This document shows, in pieces, positions 48,431-58,647 of a stretch of DNA of 64,000 nt (within the stretch, counting starts at the first letter, position 1; every line of letters starts with the position of its first letter). A program made the position numbers and the translations under genes. This DNA is from Candidatus Gastranaerophilales bacterium. GTDB lineage: Bacteria; Cyanobacteriota; Vampirovibrionia; Gastranaerophilales; Gastranaerophilaceae. The DNA is taken from the NCBI GenBank assembly GCA_016282705.1, contig JAEELO010000011.1, positions 109,728-173,727 on the forward strand, read 5' to 3'. The notes below the pieces were generated by a model that saw nothing but the letters and a program-made list of their open reading frames with translations, was not told the origin of the DNA and did not search any database.

Positions 48431-49554
48431 AGAAATTATTTATAATAACAGGTGAATATTCGGGTGATAAGCATGCCGCAGATGTGGTTAAAGAAATAAA
48501 AAAACTTAACCCGTCAATAGAAATAGAGGCTGTAGGCGGTGAAAACCTTGCATCTCAAGGAGTTAAACTTTATTGCGATCATTCAAAAATGTCTGCGATG
48601 GGGTTTAATATGAAAATTATAATGACGCATATTTCTCTGGGAGAAAAAATTGCGAAATACCTTAAAGAAGAATATATGCCGGATATGGTTTTAATGGTTG
48701 ACTACGGGGGTTTTAACTTAAATCTTTCTAAAGTGTTATCTAAATACGGAATTAAACTTTTTTATTACATTCCTCCGCAAATATGGGCATCTCGTAAATG
48801 GCGTCTGAATACCGTTAAAAAGAACATAAATAAGGTTTTAACAATATTCCCGTTTGAAAAGGCCATGTATGAAGAAAAAGGTGTTGATGTAGAGTTTGTA
48901 GGACATCCCTTATTAGATGAAATACCTCCCAAAAAAGACAGAGACAGCTTGTTTGAAGAAAATAATTTTGATAAAAATAAAAAATTAATTTCAATTTTTC
49001 CGGGTTCAAGAAAATTTGAAATAAAAAATCTGCTTAAAATGTTTTTAGATGCAGCAAGAATTATTAAATCAAAAGAAGAAAATGTACAGTTTGCGCTTGC
49101 TCAAGCACCCAATATAAAAGATGAATTAATAACTTCAGTTATAAATAATTACAAAGACCTTGATATTAAAGTATTAAAAAATAAAAATTATGATTTATTA
49201 TCAGCATCTGATGCTCTCATATTGGCATCAGGAACCGTCGCTCTTGAAGCAGCAATTTATAATACACCTATGATTATAAGCTATAAAGGGCCATGGCTTC
49301 TTTATATGATATATCTGATGGTAAGATGCATAAAAAGAGTCTGTTTGCCTAATATAATAATGAACGAAGACATTATTCCAGAATTAATTCAGATAAAAGC
49401 AAACTCAAAATTTGTTGCTGCAAATATTTTAAAAATTTTACAAAATGATGAGTATCGAAACAATATGACAGAGTCCTTAAAATATGTTAAGAAAAAATTA
49501 CAAACTTCGGGAGCTGCCGTAAAGACTGCAGAAATCATAATAAATAATATTTAA
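48427..49554 (+). CDS. lpxB: Lipid-A-disaccharide synthase
   Basis: GT19 glycosyltransferase joining lipid X and UDP-diacylglucosamine. The 375-residue protein has ITGEYSGDKHAADVV, VGGENLASQGV, MVLMVDYGGFNLNL, YIPPQIWASRKWR, VGHPLLDE and LILASGTVALEAA. Translationally coupled to lpxI. It confirms a Gram-negative outer membrane. Confidence 0.96.
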   Translation: MKKLFIITGEYSGDKHAADVVKEIKKLNPSIEIEAVGGENLASQGVKLYCDHSKMSAMGFNMKIIMTHISLGEKIAKYLKEEYMPDMVLMVDYGGFNLNLSKVLSKYGIKLFYYIPPQIWASRKWRLNTVKKNINKVLTIFPFEKAMYEEKGVDVEFVGHPLLDEIPPKKDRDSLFEENNFDKNKKLISIFPGSRKFEIKNLLKMFLDAARIIKSKEENVQFALAQAPNIKDELITSVINNYKDLDIKVLKNKNYDLLSASDALILASGTVALEAAIYNTPMIISYKGPWLLYMIYLMVRCIKRVCLPNIIMNEDIIPELIQIKANSKFVAANILKILQNDEYRNNMTESLKYVKKKLQTSGAAVKTAEIIINNI

Positions 49555-49612
49555 AATCAATTTTTCCTTATAATGCCCTTTTGAAAAAGTTAAATAATGT
49601 GATAATATAGTT

Positions 49613-49631
49613 TTGTAAAACTTTTTTACAA
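49613..49631. promoter_or_regulatory. Inverted repeat upstream of the GGDEF/HD-GYP gene
   Basis: TTGTAAAA and TTTTACAA form a perfect 8-bp inverted repeat with a 3-bp spacer, 55 bp before the start codon. It lies just after TTGAAA (49581) and TAATAT (49603), a possible promoter. It may be an operator, but the composition is AT-rich and chance is possible. Confidence 0.35.
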
Positions 49632-49685
49632 TTTGGCAATTTTTAAAATTTACGGATTTTAACAGGACGTACTCAGGATTGGTTA

Positions 49686-51551
49686 ATGCAAAAAGATAAC
49701 AAATTAAAAGAAACATATAAACAGACGAACAATCTCTCTCCCAATAAATCCATAACAACTAACCCTATTGATAAAAGCAGCGGTTTAGTTGCAAAGATAA
49801 ATGTATTGGGCAGCGGGATGTCATCTATTAACGCGCCTCACAGCATTATAAATCATCACAATGAAAAATCGTATGGCGTGGTAGATTATGCCGGCTTTAT
49901 TAAAGAAATTAATGAAATTATTTCCCAAAGTTCAAAAATGAAAGATTTCTTAAATGCATTCCATAATTTGTTTATCAACAGGGTTAATTGTTCATATACA
50001 GCATTGGGTTTGATAAATGAGCAATCCAATTCTATTAATATAAGACTTTTAGATAAAAATTCAAATGTTTATCATTTTAAAATATTTATGAGTGATACGG
50101 AAAATGAAATTATTAAAGCTATTTCAACCGGAGAAATCTCAAATTATCCGAATTCCACATTCTTAAAACTTCCATCTTTAGCAACATTACCCTGTACAAT
50201 TATTCCGGTGCAAATACAAGGAAAAAATATAGGTGTAGCACTTACAAGCGACTTTAATATCAATAATCATATTAATTTATATCAACTTGCATCCGCAAAT
50301 TTAGGATTACTTGTTCAAAATTCAATGCTTAAAGATAAAGTAAGCCAAAGTTCTAACTTGGATAGCTTAACCAATTTGTACTCTCACAGAAGATTTCACG
50401 AAATATTATCTCAGGATTTGTCCAGTGCGGAAGCAAATAAATCAAAACTTTCCGTAATAATTTTTGATATTAACGGTATAGGACAAATTAATAAAGAATT
50501 CGGTCACTCTAAAGGTGATGAAGTTATTAAAGTAGTTTCCAATAAAATTAATGAGAATATAAAGAAGCAGGACATTGCAGCAAGATATGGCGGTGATAAA
50601 ATTTCTGTTATATTACGCGATATGGGTTCAGAAGAAGCTAAATATTTTGCCGAATATTTAACATATTCTCTGTCATGCTGTCTTGTAGATGATATAGGGC
50701 CTGTAAATAAGGTTTCCGTGGGTATTGCTACATATCCTGATGATTCAATGGATAAGGATAAGTTGTTAATCTTAGCCGAACAAGCAGTTCTTGTATCAAA
50801 AACCAAAGGTTATAATAACGGACGTTCAACTATTGTATCCGCTCAGGATTATGATTTCTGGGACGATTCGGCATTAAATTCATTTGCAACAGTTCTTGCA
50901 AAGAGACATTCTCAGTTGGGTATTAACCTTGAAGAAGCTCTTGTTGAACAATTCCAAAATGTAAATATTTTATCTCAAAATCATTTAATAGAAGTTGTTA
51001 CATCATTAGCAAGTGCGATAGATGCTAAGGACGAATATACTAAAGACCATTCTTCTTCAGTATCAAGATATTCCGTTGCACTGGCAAAAGCTATTAATTT
51101 ACCTGAAAAAGAAGTGGAAAGAATTAAGCTTGGCGCTCTGCTTCATGATGTAGGTAAAATTGGTATTCCTGAAGATGTATTGAAGAAACCTTCAAAATTA
51201 ACGGATGAAGAATTTAAAACCATTCAACAACACCCGACTATCGGTGTTGAGAAAATATTAGATCCTAATCCTTTATTACATGATTTAATTCCTATTGTTA
51301 AGTATCACCATGAACAGTGGAACGGTAAAGGTTATCCTTGCGGATTAAAAGGTGAAGAAATACCATTAGCTGCAAGAATAGTTGCAATTGCAGATACATA
51401 TCATGCTTTAATTAGCGATAGACCGTACAGAAAGGGCTTAAGTGTCGAAAAAGCATGTGCAATATTGGAAGAAGGCGCCGGTATTCAATGGGATAAAGAG
51501 CTTGTAAGACAGTTCATCTCAATTGCACCATCATTGGCAACTAAAATTTAG
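49686..51551 (+). CDS. GAF-like, degenerate GGDEF and HD-GYP protein
   Basis: Of 621 residues, about 75-215 look GAF-like. Residues 225-385 form a GGDEF domain whose signature reads GGDKI (302-306), so cyclase activity is unlikely. Residues 435-615 form an HD-GYP domain with His455, His487/Asp488 (LLHDVGKIGIP) and HHEQWNGKGYP (541-551) intact. The HD-GYP part should hydrolyse c-di-GMP or a related dinucleotide; the GGDEF part may sense GTP or c-di-GMP. Convergent with a glycosyltransferase, stops overlapping by 4 bp. Confidence 0.92.
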   Translation: MQKDNKLKETYKQTNNLSPNKSITTNPIDKSSGLVAKINVLGSGMSSINAPHSIINHHNEKSYGVVDYAGFIKEINEIISQSSKMKDFLNAFHNLFINRVNCSYTALGLINEQSNSINIRLLDKNSNVYHFKIFMSDTENEIIKAISTGEISNYPNSTFLKLPSLATLPCTIIPVQIQGKNIGVALTSDFNINNHINLYQLASANLGLLVQNSMLKDKVSQSSNLDSLTNLYSHRRFHEILSQDLSSAEANKSKLSVIIFDINGIGQINKEFGHSKGDEVIKVVSNKINENIKKQDIAARYGGDKISVILRDMGSEEAKYFAEYLTYSLSCCLVDDIGPVNKVSVGIATYPDDSMDKDKLLILAEQAVLVSKTKGYNNGRSTIVSAQDYDFWDDSALNSFATVLAKRHSQLGINLEEALVEQFQNVNILSQNHLIEVVTSLASAIDAKDEYTKDHSSSVSRYSVALAKAINLPEKEVERIKLGALLHDVGKIGIPEDVLKKPSKLTDEEFKTIQQHPTIGVEKILDPNPLLHDLIPIVKYHHEQWNGKGYPCGLKGEEIPLAARIVAIADTYHALISDRPYRKGLSVEKACAILEEGAGIQWDKELVRQFISIAPSLATKI

Positions 51552-52345
51552 TTCTCGTTTTTTACGTGATAATACGGAAGTTCTGCGTTCATATCAAGCT
51601 TTTTTGCATCTTTTTTGAATATTTTTGATTTATATATTCCGCAATATGCAAGAAAATATTTTAAACTTACGCCAAGTACACCAAAACCGTATTTGCAGGA
51701 ACGTCTAAAATTGATGGAGGAAGCTTCCGGAAAATATTTTGTAGGACAGCTTACTTCACCTATTTTATAGCCGTAATATCTGACAAGCGCCAGCATTTCA
51801 TTATCAAAAACAAAATCATCATCACAATCTTCTAAAGGAAGATTTTCCAAGACATTTCTTTTGAATGCTCTATATCCCGTATGATATTCAGATAAATGCT
51901 GTTTTAAAAAGAAGTTTTCAAATGCCGTTAAAAATTTATTTGCTATATATTTGTATAAAGGCATGCCGCCTTCAAGTGCATTTGAAAGCATTCTTGAGGC
52001 GATAACCGCATCAAATTCTTCAAATGCCAGCATTGATGCTATTGCAGGAATAAGCTTCGGAGTATATTGATAATCAGGATGAAGCATTATAACAATATCA
52101 GCATTTGCTTTTAATGCTGCCGTATAACAGGATTTTTGATTTCCGCCGTAACCTCTGTTTTCTTTGTGAACTATTGTTGTTATATTTAAATCTTTTGCTA
52201 AATCTTTTGTATTATCGCTTGATTTATCATCCGTTAATATAATTTCATCAACTATTTCTTTATAAATTTCGTTATAAGTCTTTTCTAATGTTTTTTCCGC
52301 ATTATATGCAGGCATAACAACTACAATTTTTTTACCGTTTAACAT
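51548..52345 (-). CDS. Family 2 glycosyltransferase (dolichol-phosphate mannosyltransferase-like)
   Basis: The 265-residue protein has a GT-A fold: VVVMPAYNAEKTLEKTYNEI, then DDKSSDNTKDLA and a HPDYQY (DxD-like) motif near residue 95. GFGVLGVSLKYFLAYCGI closes the chain. There are no strong membrane anchors beyond one weak C-terminal hydrophobic stretch. It probably transfers a sugar to a lipid carrier. The gene stands alone between two HD-GYP genes. Confidence 0.88.
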   Translation of the reverse strand: MLNGKKIVVVMPAYNAEKTLEKTYNEIYKEIVDEIILTDDKSSDNTKDLAKDLNITTIVHKENRGYGGNQKSCYTAALKANADIVIMLHPDYQYTPKLIPAIASMLAFEEFDAVIASRMLSNALEGGMPLYKYIANKFLTAFENFFLKQHLSEYHTGYRAFKRNVLENLPLEDCDDDFVFDNEMLALVRYYGYKIGEVSCPTKYFPEASSINFRRSCKYGFGVLGVSLKYFLAYCGIYKSKIFKKDAKKLDMNAELPYYHVKNEN

Positions 52346-52447
52346 TACTTCTCTCTTCTTAATCTGTCATAAAAATTATAAAATAATAAATAAAAATTGT
52401 CTAAAATGTGAAATCAGGAGTATTGTATTAATATATAAATATTTTAG

Positions 52448-52477
52448 TTGTTAACTTTTGTAAAATAATGTTATAAT
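52448..52477 (+). promoter_or_regulatory. Promoter of the REC-HD-GYP gene
   Basis: TTGTTA (52448-52453), 18 bp, TATAAT (52472-52477). It gives a leader of about 55 nt before the ATG at 52540. A TG-TAAAAT box overlaps the spacer. Confidence 0.6.
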
Positions 52478-52539
52478 GTACTAAAGTAAAAATATAAATT
52501 TGTCGATAGTCGAGCTAGTGGTATTATTGGTGATAGTTG

Positions 52540-53679
52540 ATGAGTGCATGTGAATTAAAAGAGAGCTTAGATGTAGTCCTGAATTTTGCACAGGAGGAGA
52601 AATATACGGTATTAATCGTAGATGATGAAGAAAACAATCTACAGCTTTTAAAAAGAACATTTAGAGGTAAATATAATTTATTAACAGCAACTAACGGTGT
52701 TGAAGGACTTGAAATAGTAAAACAACAAGGTGATAAAATCGCGCTTATTGTAAGTGACCAAAAAATGCCCGTAATGGAAGGTACAGAATTCTTACAAAAA
52801 GTAAGAGAAATACATCCCGAAATTGTAAAAATTCTGTTAACGGGGCACGTAGGTACGGATATTTTAGTTTCCGCTATTAACGATTGTGATTTATTCCAAT
52901 ATATATTAAAACCGTTTGAGCCGGAAGAACTTAAAATTGCCGTAGAAAACGGTATTACAAAATATTCTATGGCAAGTAATAATAAAGTATATTATAACGA
53001 ATTAAGAGAACTGTTTTATAAGACAATAAGAGCTATTTCAAATGCTTTGGATACCAGAGATGCATATACAAACGGTCATTCATTAAGAGTTACTTTGTAT
53101 TCAATGATTATGGCATCCGAACTTGGGTTGGATACAACTTATATGGAAGATATTGAAATAGCCGGATTACTTCATGATATCGGTAAAATTGCAATGCCGA
53201 AAAGTATTTTATGTAAAAACGGTAAATTGACAGATGAAGAATTTGTTGTTATGAAATCACATCCTGTTCTCGGTGAGAAAATTGTAATAAATATCAAAAA
53301 ACTTCAAATTATATCAGAATGGGTAAAAGCCCACCATGAAAAATGGAACGGAACGGGATATCCTGACGGATTAAAGGGAACACAAATTCCGTTAGCTGCC
53401 AGAATAATATCAATAGCAGATACATATGATGCTATGACATCAACAAGACCATACAGGACAGCTTTATCGCATGAAACGGCAATATCTGAAATCGGAAGAT
53501 GTGCAGGAACTCAGTTTGACCCTGAATTAGCAAATTTATTTGTAAGAATCTCGGATAAAATTGATGATGCAAGGAAAAATCCCGAAACAGCATATCAAAA
53601 ATATTCGTTCCTTGTTAAGAATATCGATTTTAAAATTTCATCAGAAGCTTCAACATCTAATTCTGCTCAAGCGAATTAA
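52540..53679 (+). CDS. Response regulator with HD-GYP output (RpfG-like)
   Basis: The 379-residue protein has an N-terminal receiver domain (about 22-140), with phosphoacceptor Asp73 (SDQKMP) and Lys124 (KPF). The HD-GYP domain (about 155-350) has His180, His212/Asp213 and HHEKWNGTGYP at 265-275, all intact. It is expected to degrade c-di-GMP in response to a sensor kinase; none is adjacent. The ATG at 52540 is preferred to a TTG one codon earlier. The last 23 bp overlap the convergent dnaE. Confidence 0.94.
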   Translation: MSACELKESLDVVLNFAQEEKYTVLIVDDEENNLQLLKRTFRGKYNLLTATNGVEGLEIVKQQGDKIALIVSDQKMPVMEGTEFLQKVREIHPEIVKILLTGHVGTDILVSAINDCDLFQYILKPFEPEELKIAVENGITKYSMASNNKVYYNELRELFYKTIRAISNALDTRDAYTNGHSLRVTLYSMIMASELGLDTTYMEDIEIAGLLHDIGKIAMPKSILCKNGKLTDEEFVVMKSHPVLGEKIVINIKKLQIISEWVKAHHEKWNGTGYPDGLKGTQIPLAARIISIADTYDAMTSTRPYRTALSHETAISEIGRCAGTQFDPELANLFVRISDKIDDARKNPETAYQKYSFLVKNIDFKISSEASTSNSAQAN

Positions 53680-56600
53680 CTGACACTTCAAGATATTGTC
53701 CGAATTTTTTATCTAAGGACTGAACCAAATCGTTATTTGTGTTCAACCAGAAATTTGATGACGCAAGAATTTTTGCTTCATTACCTTTTTCATCTTTTGT
53801 TTTAAACACAAGAGGGTCACTTCCTCGGAAATTAACAAGGGTATCTTTTACGGCAATGACTGTTTCAAAGGGTAAATCTTTTTTAAAAGATATAGTTACA
53901 ATATTGCTGTTTTCTACAGGTTTTACACTTTCTATAACTATTTGCAAATTGTTTTCATCTCGCTTCTGAAGTTTACCGGATATAATAACTTTTTTCTCCG
54001 CTTGTATAAAAGAATTGTAATTTTCAAGTGTTTTTTGGAAAGCAACAAATGCTATTTCTCCTGTCAAATCCTCAATAATGCCTGATTTTAAAAATTTTGT
54101 AGGATCTTTTTTTGTAGGAATCTGTCTTACAGAGCTTAGTAATCCGCATATAGTGACAAAACTATCATTTGGAAGATTTTCTAAATCATTTATGTTATGA
54201 GTTGTCAGAAAGGGCAGCTTTTCTCTGATAGATTCCAACGGATGGCTTGTTACGTAGAAGCCGAGCAAATCTTTTTCAAATTCTTGAATTTCTTTGTCCG
54301 AAAATTCTTCATCTGAACCGTATAATTCAAATGACTGCATTTGATAGCTGTTTCCGCCTCCATCACCTGCCAATCCCGCAAATAAACTTACTTGTCCGAG
54401 TTCCTTTGCCTCATTTTCTTTTGCCGCCGCATTTAAAATGTTATCTATATTATTAAATAATTTTTTTCTGCTTGTCTCTATACAGCAGAATGCACCTGAT
54501 TTTATCAAATTTTCCAGTGCTTTTCTGTTTACTATTCGAGGATTAATTCTTTGTGTAAAGTCAATAATTGACTTAAATTCTCCGTTTTGCTTTCTTTCCT
54601 CTTCAATTTCATTTAAAACAGCTTCACCTATACCTTTTATAGAATTTAAACCAAATCTGATATTATTTCCGTCAGGTGTAAATTCCGAATTTGATTTGTT
54701 AATATCCGGCGGAAGCACTTTAATGCCTGATTTTTGTGCTTCAGAAATATATAATTGAATTTTAGCTTGGTCATCTTTAGAATTGGTAAGCATAGCACAA
54801 ATATATTCAACGGGATAATGAGCTTTTAAATATGCCGTTTGATACGCAACAAATGCATAGCAGGCAGAATGCGATCTGTTAAAGCAATAGCTTGCAAAAC
54901 TTCCTATTTGTTCAAACAGTTCTTTTGCATCTGCTTCTTTCATTCCTTTTCCTACGCATTTTTCAATAAAAGGACCTTCCAGTTTCACTAATTCTTCAGG
55001 GTGTTTTTTCGCCATAATTCGGCGTACGCTATCTGCACCTCCAAGTGAATAATCCGCAAGTACTTGGAATATCTGCATGATTTGTTCCTGATATACCATA
55101 GTACCATAGGTATCTTTAAGTACATCTTCCAACAGAGGATGTGCATATTTAATAGGTAATTCTCCGTGCTTTCTTTTTACGAAGGCATCTGCCATACCAG
55201 AACCTAACGGTCCGGGACGGAACAGTGCAACTAAAGCGCCTAAATCTTCAAATACGGTAGGTCTTAAATCCTTAACCAGTTTTTTCATGCCTGCGGATTC
55301 TAACTGGAATACACCATCTGTATTTCCTGCGGATAACATTTTATATGTTAATTCATCATCCAATGGAATATGGTTAATATCTATATCTATTCCATGTCTT
55401 TCCTTAATCATATCAAGGGTTTGAGTAATAATTGTTAAGTTTTTTAATCCCAAGAAATCCATTTTTAGAAGTCCGATTTTTTCACAGTCTTCTTTAGGAT
55501 ATTCTGTTATAACACTTTTATCCTTAACTCCGTATTGAACGGGAACAATTTCATCAAGCGGTTGGTGAGATATGATTACACCTGCTGCGTGCATACCAAT
55601 ATTTTGTTTTAAACCTTCTATGTTCCTTGCTTCATCTATAATTTTTCTTATTAATGCATCTTCATCATATACCTTTTTAAAATCCGGAGATACTTCAAGT
55701 GCTTTATCAATTGTCATTCCGACTTCCTGAGGTACATATTGGCTTACTCTATTTGAAATTTCAAACGGCAAATTCATAACCCTTGCTACAGCTTTTATTG
55801 CAGCTTTTGCCGATAATGTGCCAAATGTAATAATCTGACAAACTTTATCTTTCCCGTATTTTTCAGTTACATAATCTATAACTTTTTCACGTCCGTCACC
55901 AAAGTCAATATCGACATCAGGCATACTTATACGTTCAGGGTTTAAAAATCTTTCAAAGAATAAATGATGTTTAATAGGGTCAAGATCTGTAATTCCAAGC
56001 GCATATGCAACTAAACTTCCTGCGGCAGAACCTCTCCCCGGACCTACAGGAACTCCGTGTGTTTTTGCATAATTAATAAAATCCCATACAATAAGGAAGT
56101 ATGCATCAAACCCCATTTTATTTATAATTTCAAGTTCGTATTTACAGCGTTCTTGAATTTCAGAAGTTATTTCTTCGTATCTTTCAGCCAAACCTTTTCT
56201 TACGAGATGCCCCAAATATGAAGGTATAGTATGATTAGCAGGAACCGGAAAAGATGGCAGAATATTTTTCCCCATTTCTATAATAACGTGACATTTATCT
56301 GCAATTCTTGCAGTATTTTCAATTGCTTCTTCAAATATTTCCGAATCAAGCCATTTAAATGCTTCTCTTAATTCATCCGGTGTTTTTACGTAAAATTCAC
56401 TATTGGGGAATTTAAAACGGTTTTCCTCTTCTTTAAGTGCATTTGTCTGGATACAAAGCAGTGTATCATGCCAAGAAGCATCTTCTTTCTTTAAATAGTG
56501 GCTGTCATTTGTAATTACCAACGGAATATCTAACTGCTTAGCAATTTCAATAATTTGCGGATTAGAACGCTTCTGCTCGTCCAATCCATGGTCTTGAAGT

Positions 56601-57112
56601 TCTATATAGTAATCTTCTCCGAAAAGTTTTTTATACCATTTTGCGGTAGCTATGGCATTTTCTTTTGAATGTTTTAATACATCTTGGATTAATTCTCCCT
56701 GCAAACATGCGGAAAGGCAAATAAGACCTTCTGAATGCTCCTCCAAAATTTCTCTGTTTATACGCGGTTTATAGTACATTCCGTCTATATGCGCAATACT
56801 TACTAATTTTACAAGATTTTGATATCCTTTATTGTTTTTTGCAATCAATACAAGGTGAAAAAGCTCTCTGTTATTGACATCTCTTTTTGTAATATCTCCA
56901 TGCAGAACATAAAATTCACACCCTAGTAATACTTTGAATTGATGTTCTTTCCCCAGTCTATATAATTCCATTGCACCATACATAACCCCGTGGTCAGTAA
57001 TAGCAACCGCCTCAAAATTATTTTCTTTGGCAAACTTAATATATTCTTTATTTCTTATTGCGCCATCAAGTAAACTATATTCAGTATGCACATGCAAAGG
57101 CACATATCTCAT
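53657..57112 (-). CDS. dnaE: DNA polymerase III alpha subunit
   Basis: Replicative polymerase of 1151 residues. The N-terminal PHP domain (LHVHTEYSLLDGA, AITDHGVMYG) keeps its His residues. The polymerase core has GPGRGSAAGSLVAYALGITDLDP and catalytic PDVDIDFGDGRE. GMHAAGVIIS, an HhH region and an OB domain (ILEDLTGEIAFVAF-like) follow. RBS AAAAGGGA. A single DnaE1-type protein. Confidence 0.98.
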   Translation of the reverse strand: MRYVPLHVHTEYSLLDGAIRNKEYIKFAKENNFEAVAITDHGVMYGAMELYRLGKEHQFKVLLGCEFYVLHGDITKRDVNNRELFHLVLIAKNNKGYQNLVKLVSIAHIDGMYYKPRINREILEEHSEGLICLSACLQGELIQDVLKHSKENAIATAKWYKKLFGEDYYIELQDHGLDEQKRSNPQIIEIAKQLDIPLVITNDSHYLKKEDASWHDTLLCIQTNALKEEENRFKFPNSEFYVKTPDELREAFKWLDSEIFEEAIENTARIADKCHVIIEMGKNILPSFPVPANHTIPSYLGHLVRKGLAERYEEITSEIQERCKYELEIINKMGFDAYFLIVWDFINYAKTHGVPVGPGRGSAAGSLVAYALGITDLDPIKHHLFFERFLNPERISMPDVDIDFGDGREKVIDYVTEKYGKDKVCQIITFGTLSAKAAIKAVARVMNLPFEISNRVSQYVPQEVGMTIDKALEVSPDFKKVYDEDALIRKIIDEARNIEGLKQNIGMHAAGVIISHQPLDEIVPVQYGVKDKSVITEYPKEDCEKIGLLKMDFLGLKNLTIITQTLDMIKERHGIDIDINHIPLDDELTYKMLSAGNTDGVFQLESAGMKKLVKDLRPTVFEDLGALVALFRPGPLGSGMADAFVKRKHGELPIKYAHPLLEDVLKDTYGTMVYQEQIMQIFQVLADYSLGGADSVRRIMAKKHPEELVKLEGPFIEKCVGKGMKEADAKELFEQIGSFASYCFNRSHSACYAFVAYQTAYLKAHYPVEYICAMLTNSKDDQAKIQLYISEAQKSGIKVLPPDINKSNSEFTPDGNNIRFGLNSIKGIGEAVLNEIEEERKQNGEFKSIIDFTQRINPRIVNRKALENLIKSGAFCCIETSRKKLFNNIDNILNAAAKENEAKELGQVSLFAGLAGDGGGNSYQMQSFELYGSDEEFSDKEIQEFEKDLLGFYVTSHPLESIREKLPFLTTHNINDLENLPNDSFVTICGLLSSVRQIPTKKDPTKFLKSGIIEDLTGEIAFVAFQKTLENYNSFIQAEKKVIISGKLQKRDENNLQIVIESVKPVENSNIVTISFKKDLPFETVIAVKDTLVNFRGSDPLVFKTKDEKGNEAKILASSNFWLNTNNDLVQSLDKKFGQYLEVSVNSLEQN

Positions 57113-57275
57113 AAATATCCCTTTTCCCGACCCTGTAATATATTTAATTTATCATATATTTGCAAGTCATGTAAATCATAGAATTATTATTGTAAAGAAT
57201 TATTTTAATTATATTATTTGTAATACACTCTTAGTCCATATTGTTAATTTTATATTACTTTCTCTTTATTTCTTG

Positions 57276-57281
57276 TATAAT
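57276..57281 (+). promoter_or_regulatory. -10 box before the first plsC gene
   Basis: A TATAAT lies 29 bp before the ATG at 57310. Transcription from it would exclude longer upstream in-frame starts. No clear -35. Confidence 0.45.
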
Positions 57282-57309
57282 ATTTGTAAAAGAAAGCAGA
57301 CGGGTAATT

Positions 57310-57942
57310 ATGGCAAATAAATATTCTTCTAACACTACTAAAAGCTTCAACATCTGGAGACGAATTTTTCAATATGTTGCATGTCATCTTGTAATAATGA
57401 ATATAGTAAGGTGTAAATACAACTTATTAAAAACGGAGGGGCTTGAAAACATTGATAAAAAGAAAAAATATATAATTGCCTCAAATCACGTTACCGGTTT
57501 TGATCCATTTTTAGTTGCGGCTCGAATCCACCTGACTATTGCATATATGGCAAAAATACAACTTTTTGAAACATTCTGGTCTATGGTGCTTATGAATTGG
57601 TGCGGTGCTTTCGTTGTAAACAGGGATAAAGTTGAAGTTTCCACAATAAAAACGGCTTTATCACTTAAAAAAACCAATTGGCATTTAGGAATTTTTCCTC
57701 AGGGAACAAGATGCAATAACGGTAAATTGGAAAATATAATGAAGGGTTTTGCTTCTATAGCAAAGAAATTGGAAGCAGATGTTCTCCCTGTAGCTATTAT
57801 TGTGAAAGAAAACCCTAATTCAAAGAAAAAAGATTTTCAAATAAAAGTAGGCAAACCTATATCATACACAGACGAAAATTTGGTAGATAAATGGGCAAAT
57901 GCCGTAAGCGAGCTTGCGGGACTGGAATATATTCCCTCCTGA
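57310..57942 (+). CDS. 1-acylglycerol-3-phosphate acyltransferase (PlsC family), copy 1
   Basis: From ATG 57310 (RBS ACGGGT) the protein has 210 residues. PlsC blocks are intact: NHxxxxD with His60 and Asp65 (SNHVTGFDPF), VNRDKVE, and FPQGTR. It adds the second acyl chain to lysophosphatidic acid or a similar acceptor at the inner membrane. An earlier in-frame start would add an unlikely hydrophobic stretch overlapping the promoter. Tandem with a paralogue. Confidence 0.93.
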   Translation: MANKYSSNTTKSFNIWRRIFQYVACHLVIMNIVRCKYNLLKTEGLENIDKKKKYIIASNHVTGFDPFLVAARIHLTIAYMAKIQLFETFWSMVLMNWCGAFVVNRDKVEVSTIKTALSLKKTNWHLGIFPQGTRCNNGKLENIMKGFASIAKKLEADVLPVAIIVKENPNSKKKDFQIKVGKPISYTDENLVDKWANAVSELAGLEYIPS

Positions 57943-57960
57943 TATAGAAAGAAATACACT

Positions 57961-58647
57961 ATGGAAAAGCAAAAGAAAAACTATTCAAAGAGAGAAGTAT
58001 CTGATTTTAGCGAAGGGAAACACCGATTTCAAAAATTCGGACGTTGGTTTATACCCAAATTTATACTGCCGATTTTTTATAAAGTAGAATATATCGGACT
58101 AGAGAATATACCAAAAGATAAGAATTACATTGTTGCACCAAATCACATTTCATACTTTGACCCGTTTTTAACTGGTGCTGCAACCCTTAGACCAATAGCT
58201 TATATGGGGAAGAAAGAGCTGTTTGAAAATAAAATTCTGGCATTTCTGCTTGACGGTCTGGCTTGTTTTGCCGTAAACAGGGAAAAGCTTGAAGTTTCTA
58301 CTATTAAAACAGCATTAAATATATTTAAAACAAAAATTTGGCTGTTAGGAATCTTCCCGCAGGGCGGTATAAGAAGAAACAGAAAAATAGAAAAAATAAA
58401 TAAAGGCTTTGCCGTTATTGCGAAACAAATGAAAACGGATATTCTTCCTATAGGTATAACAGGATGCGAAGAATATAACTGGATTCCCCTTAAAGGAAAA
58501 ATTAAAGTATGTATCGGCGAGTTAGTATCATACAATCAAGAATATGATGCAATCATTGATGAATGGGGACAAAAAATTGCAGATATGATTGATTATGAAT
58601 ATGTAAAAGATTCACCGAACGAAGAAAAAGCTGAAACCAATAATTAA
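57961..58647 (+). CDS. PlsC-family acyltransferase, copy 2
   Basis: The 228-residue paralogue of the preceding gene has His62/Asp67 in PNHISYFDPF and VNREKLEVSTIKTAL. The acceptor-binding block reads FPQGGIRRN where copy 1 has FPQGTR. The changed block and a basic N-terminal extension suggest a different acyl donor or acceptor. It lies 18 bp after copy 1. The stop overlaps that of cheA by 4 bp. Confidence 0.92.
   Translation: MEKQKKNYSKREVSDFSEGKHRFQKFGRWFIPKFILPIFYKVEYIGLENIPKDKNYIVAPNHISYFDPFLTGAATLRPIAYMGKKELFENKILAFLLDGLACFAVNREKLEVSTIKTALNIFKTKIWLLGIFPQGGIRRNRKIEKINKGFAVIAKQMKTDILPIGITGCEEYNWIPLKGKIKVCIGELVSYNQEYDAIIDEWGQKIADMIDYEYVKDSPNEEKAETNN

Noticed and set aside
57241..57309. Longer N-terminus for the first plsC gene
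   Set aside because: The extension overlaps a TATAAT box and the ACGGGT ribosome site, and adds a hydrophobic stretch absent from the paralogue.
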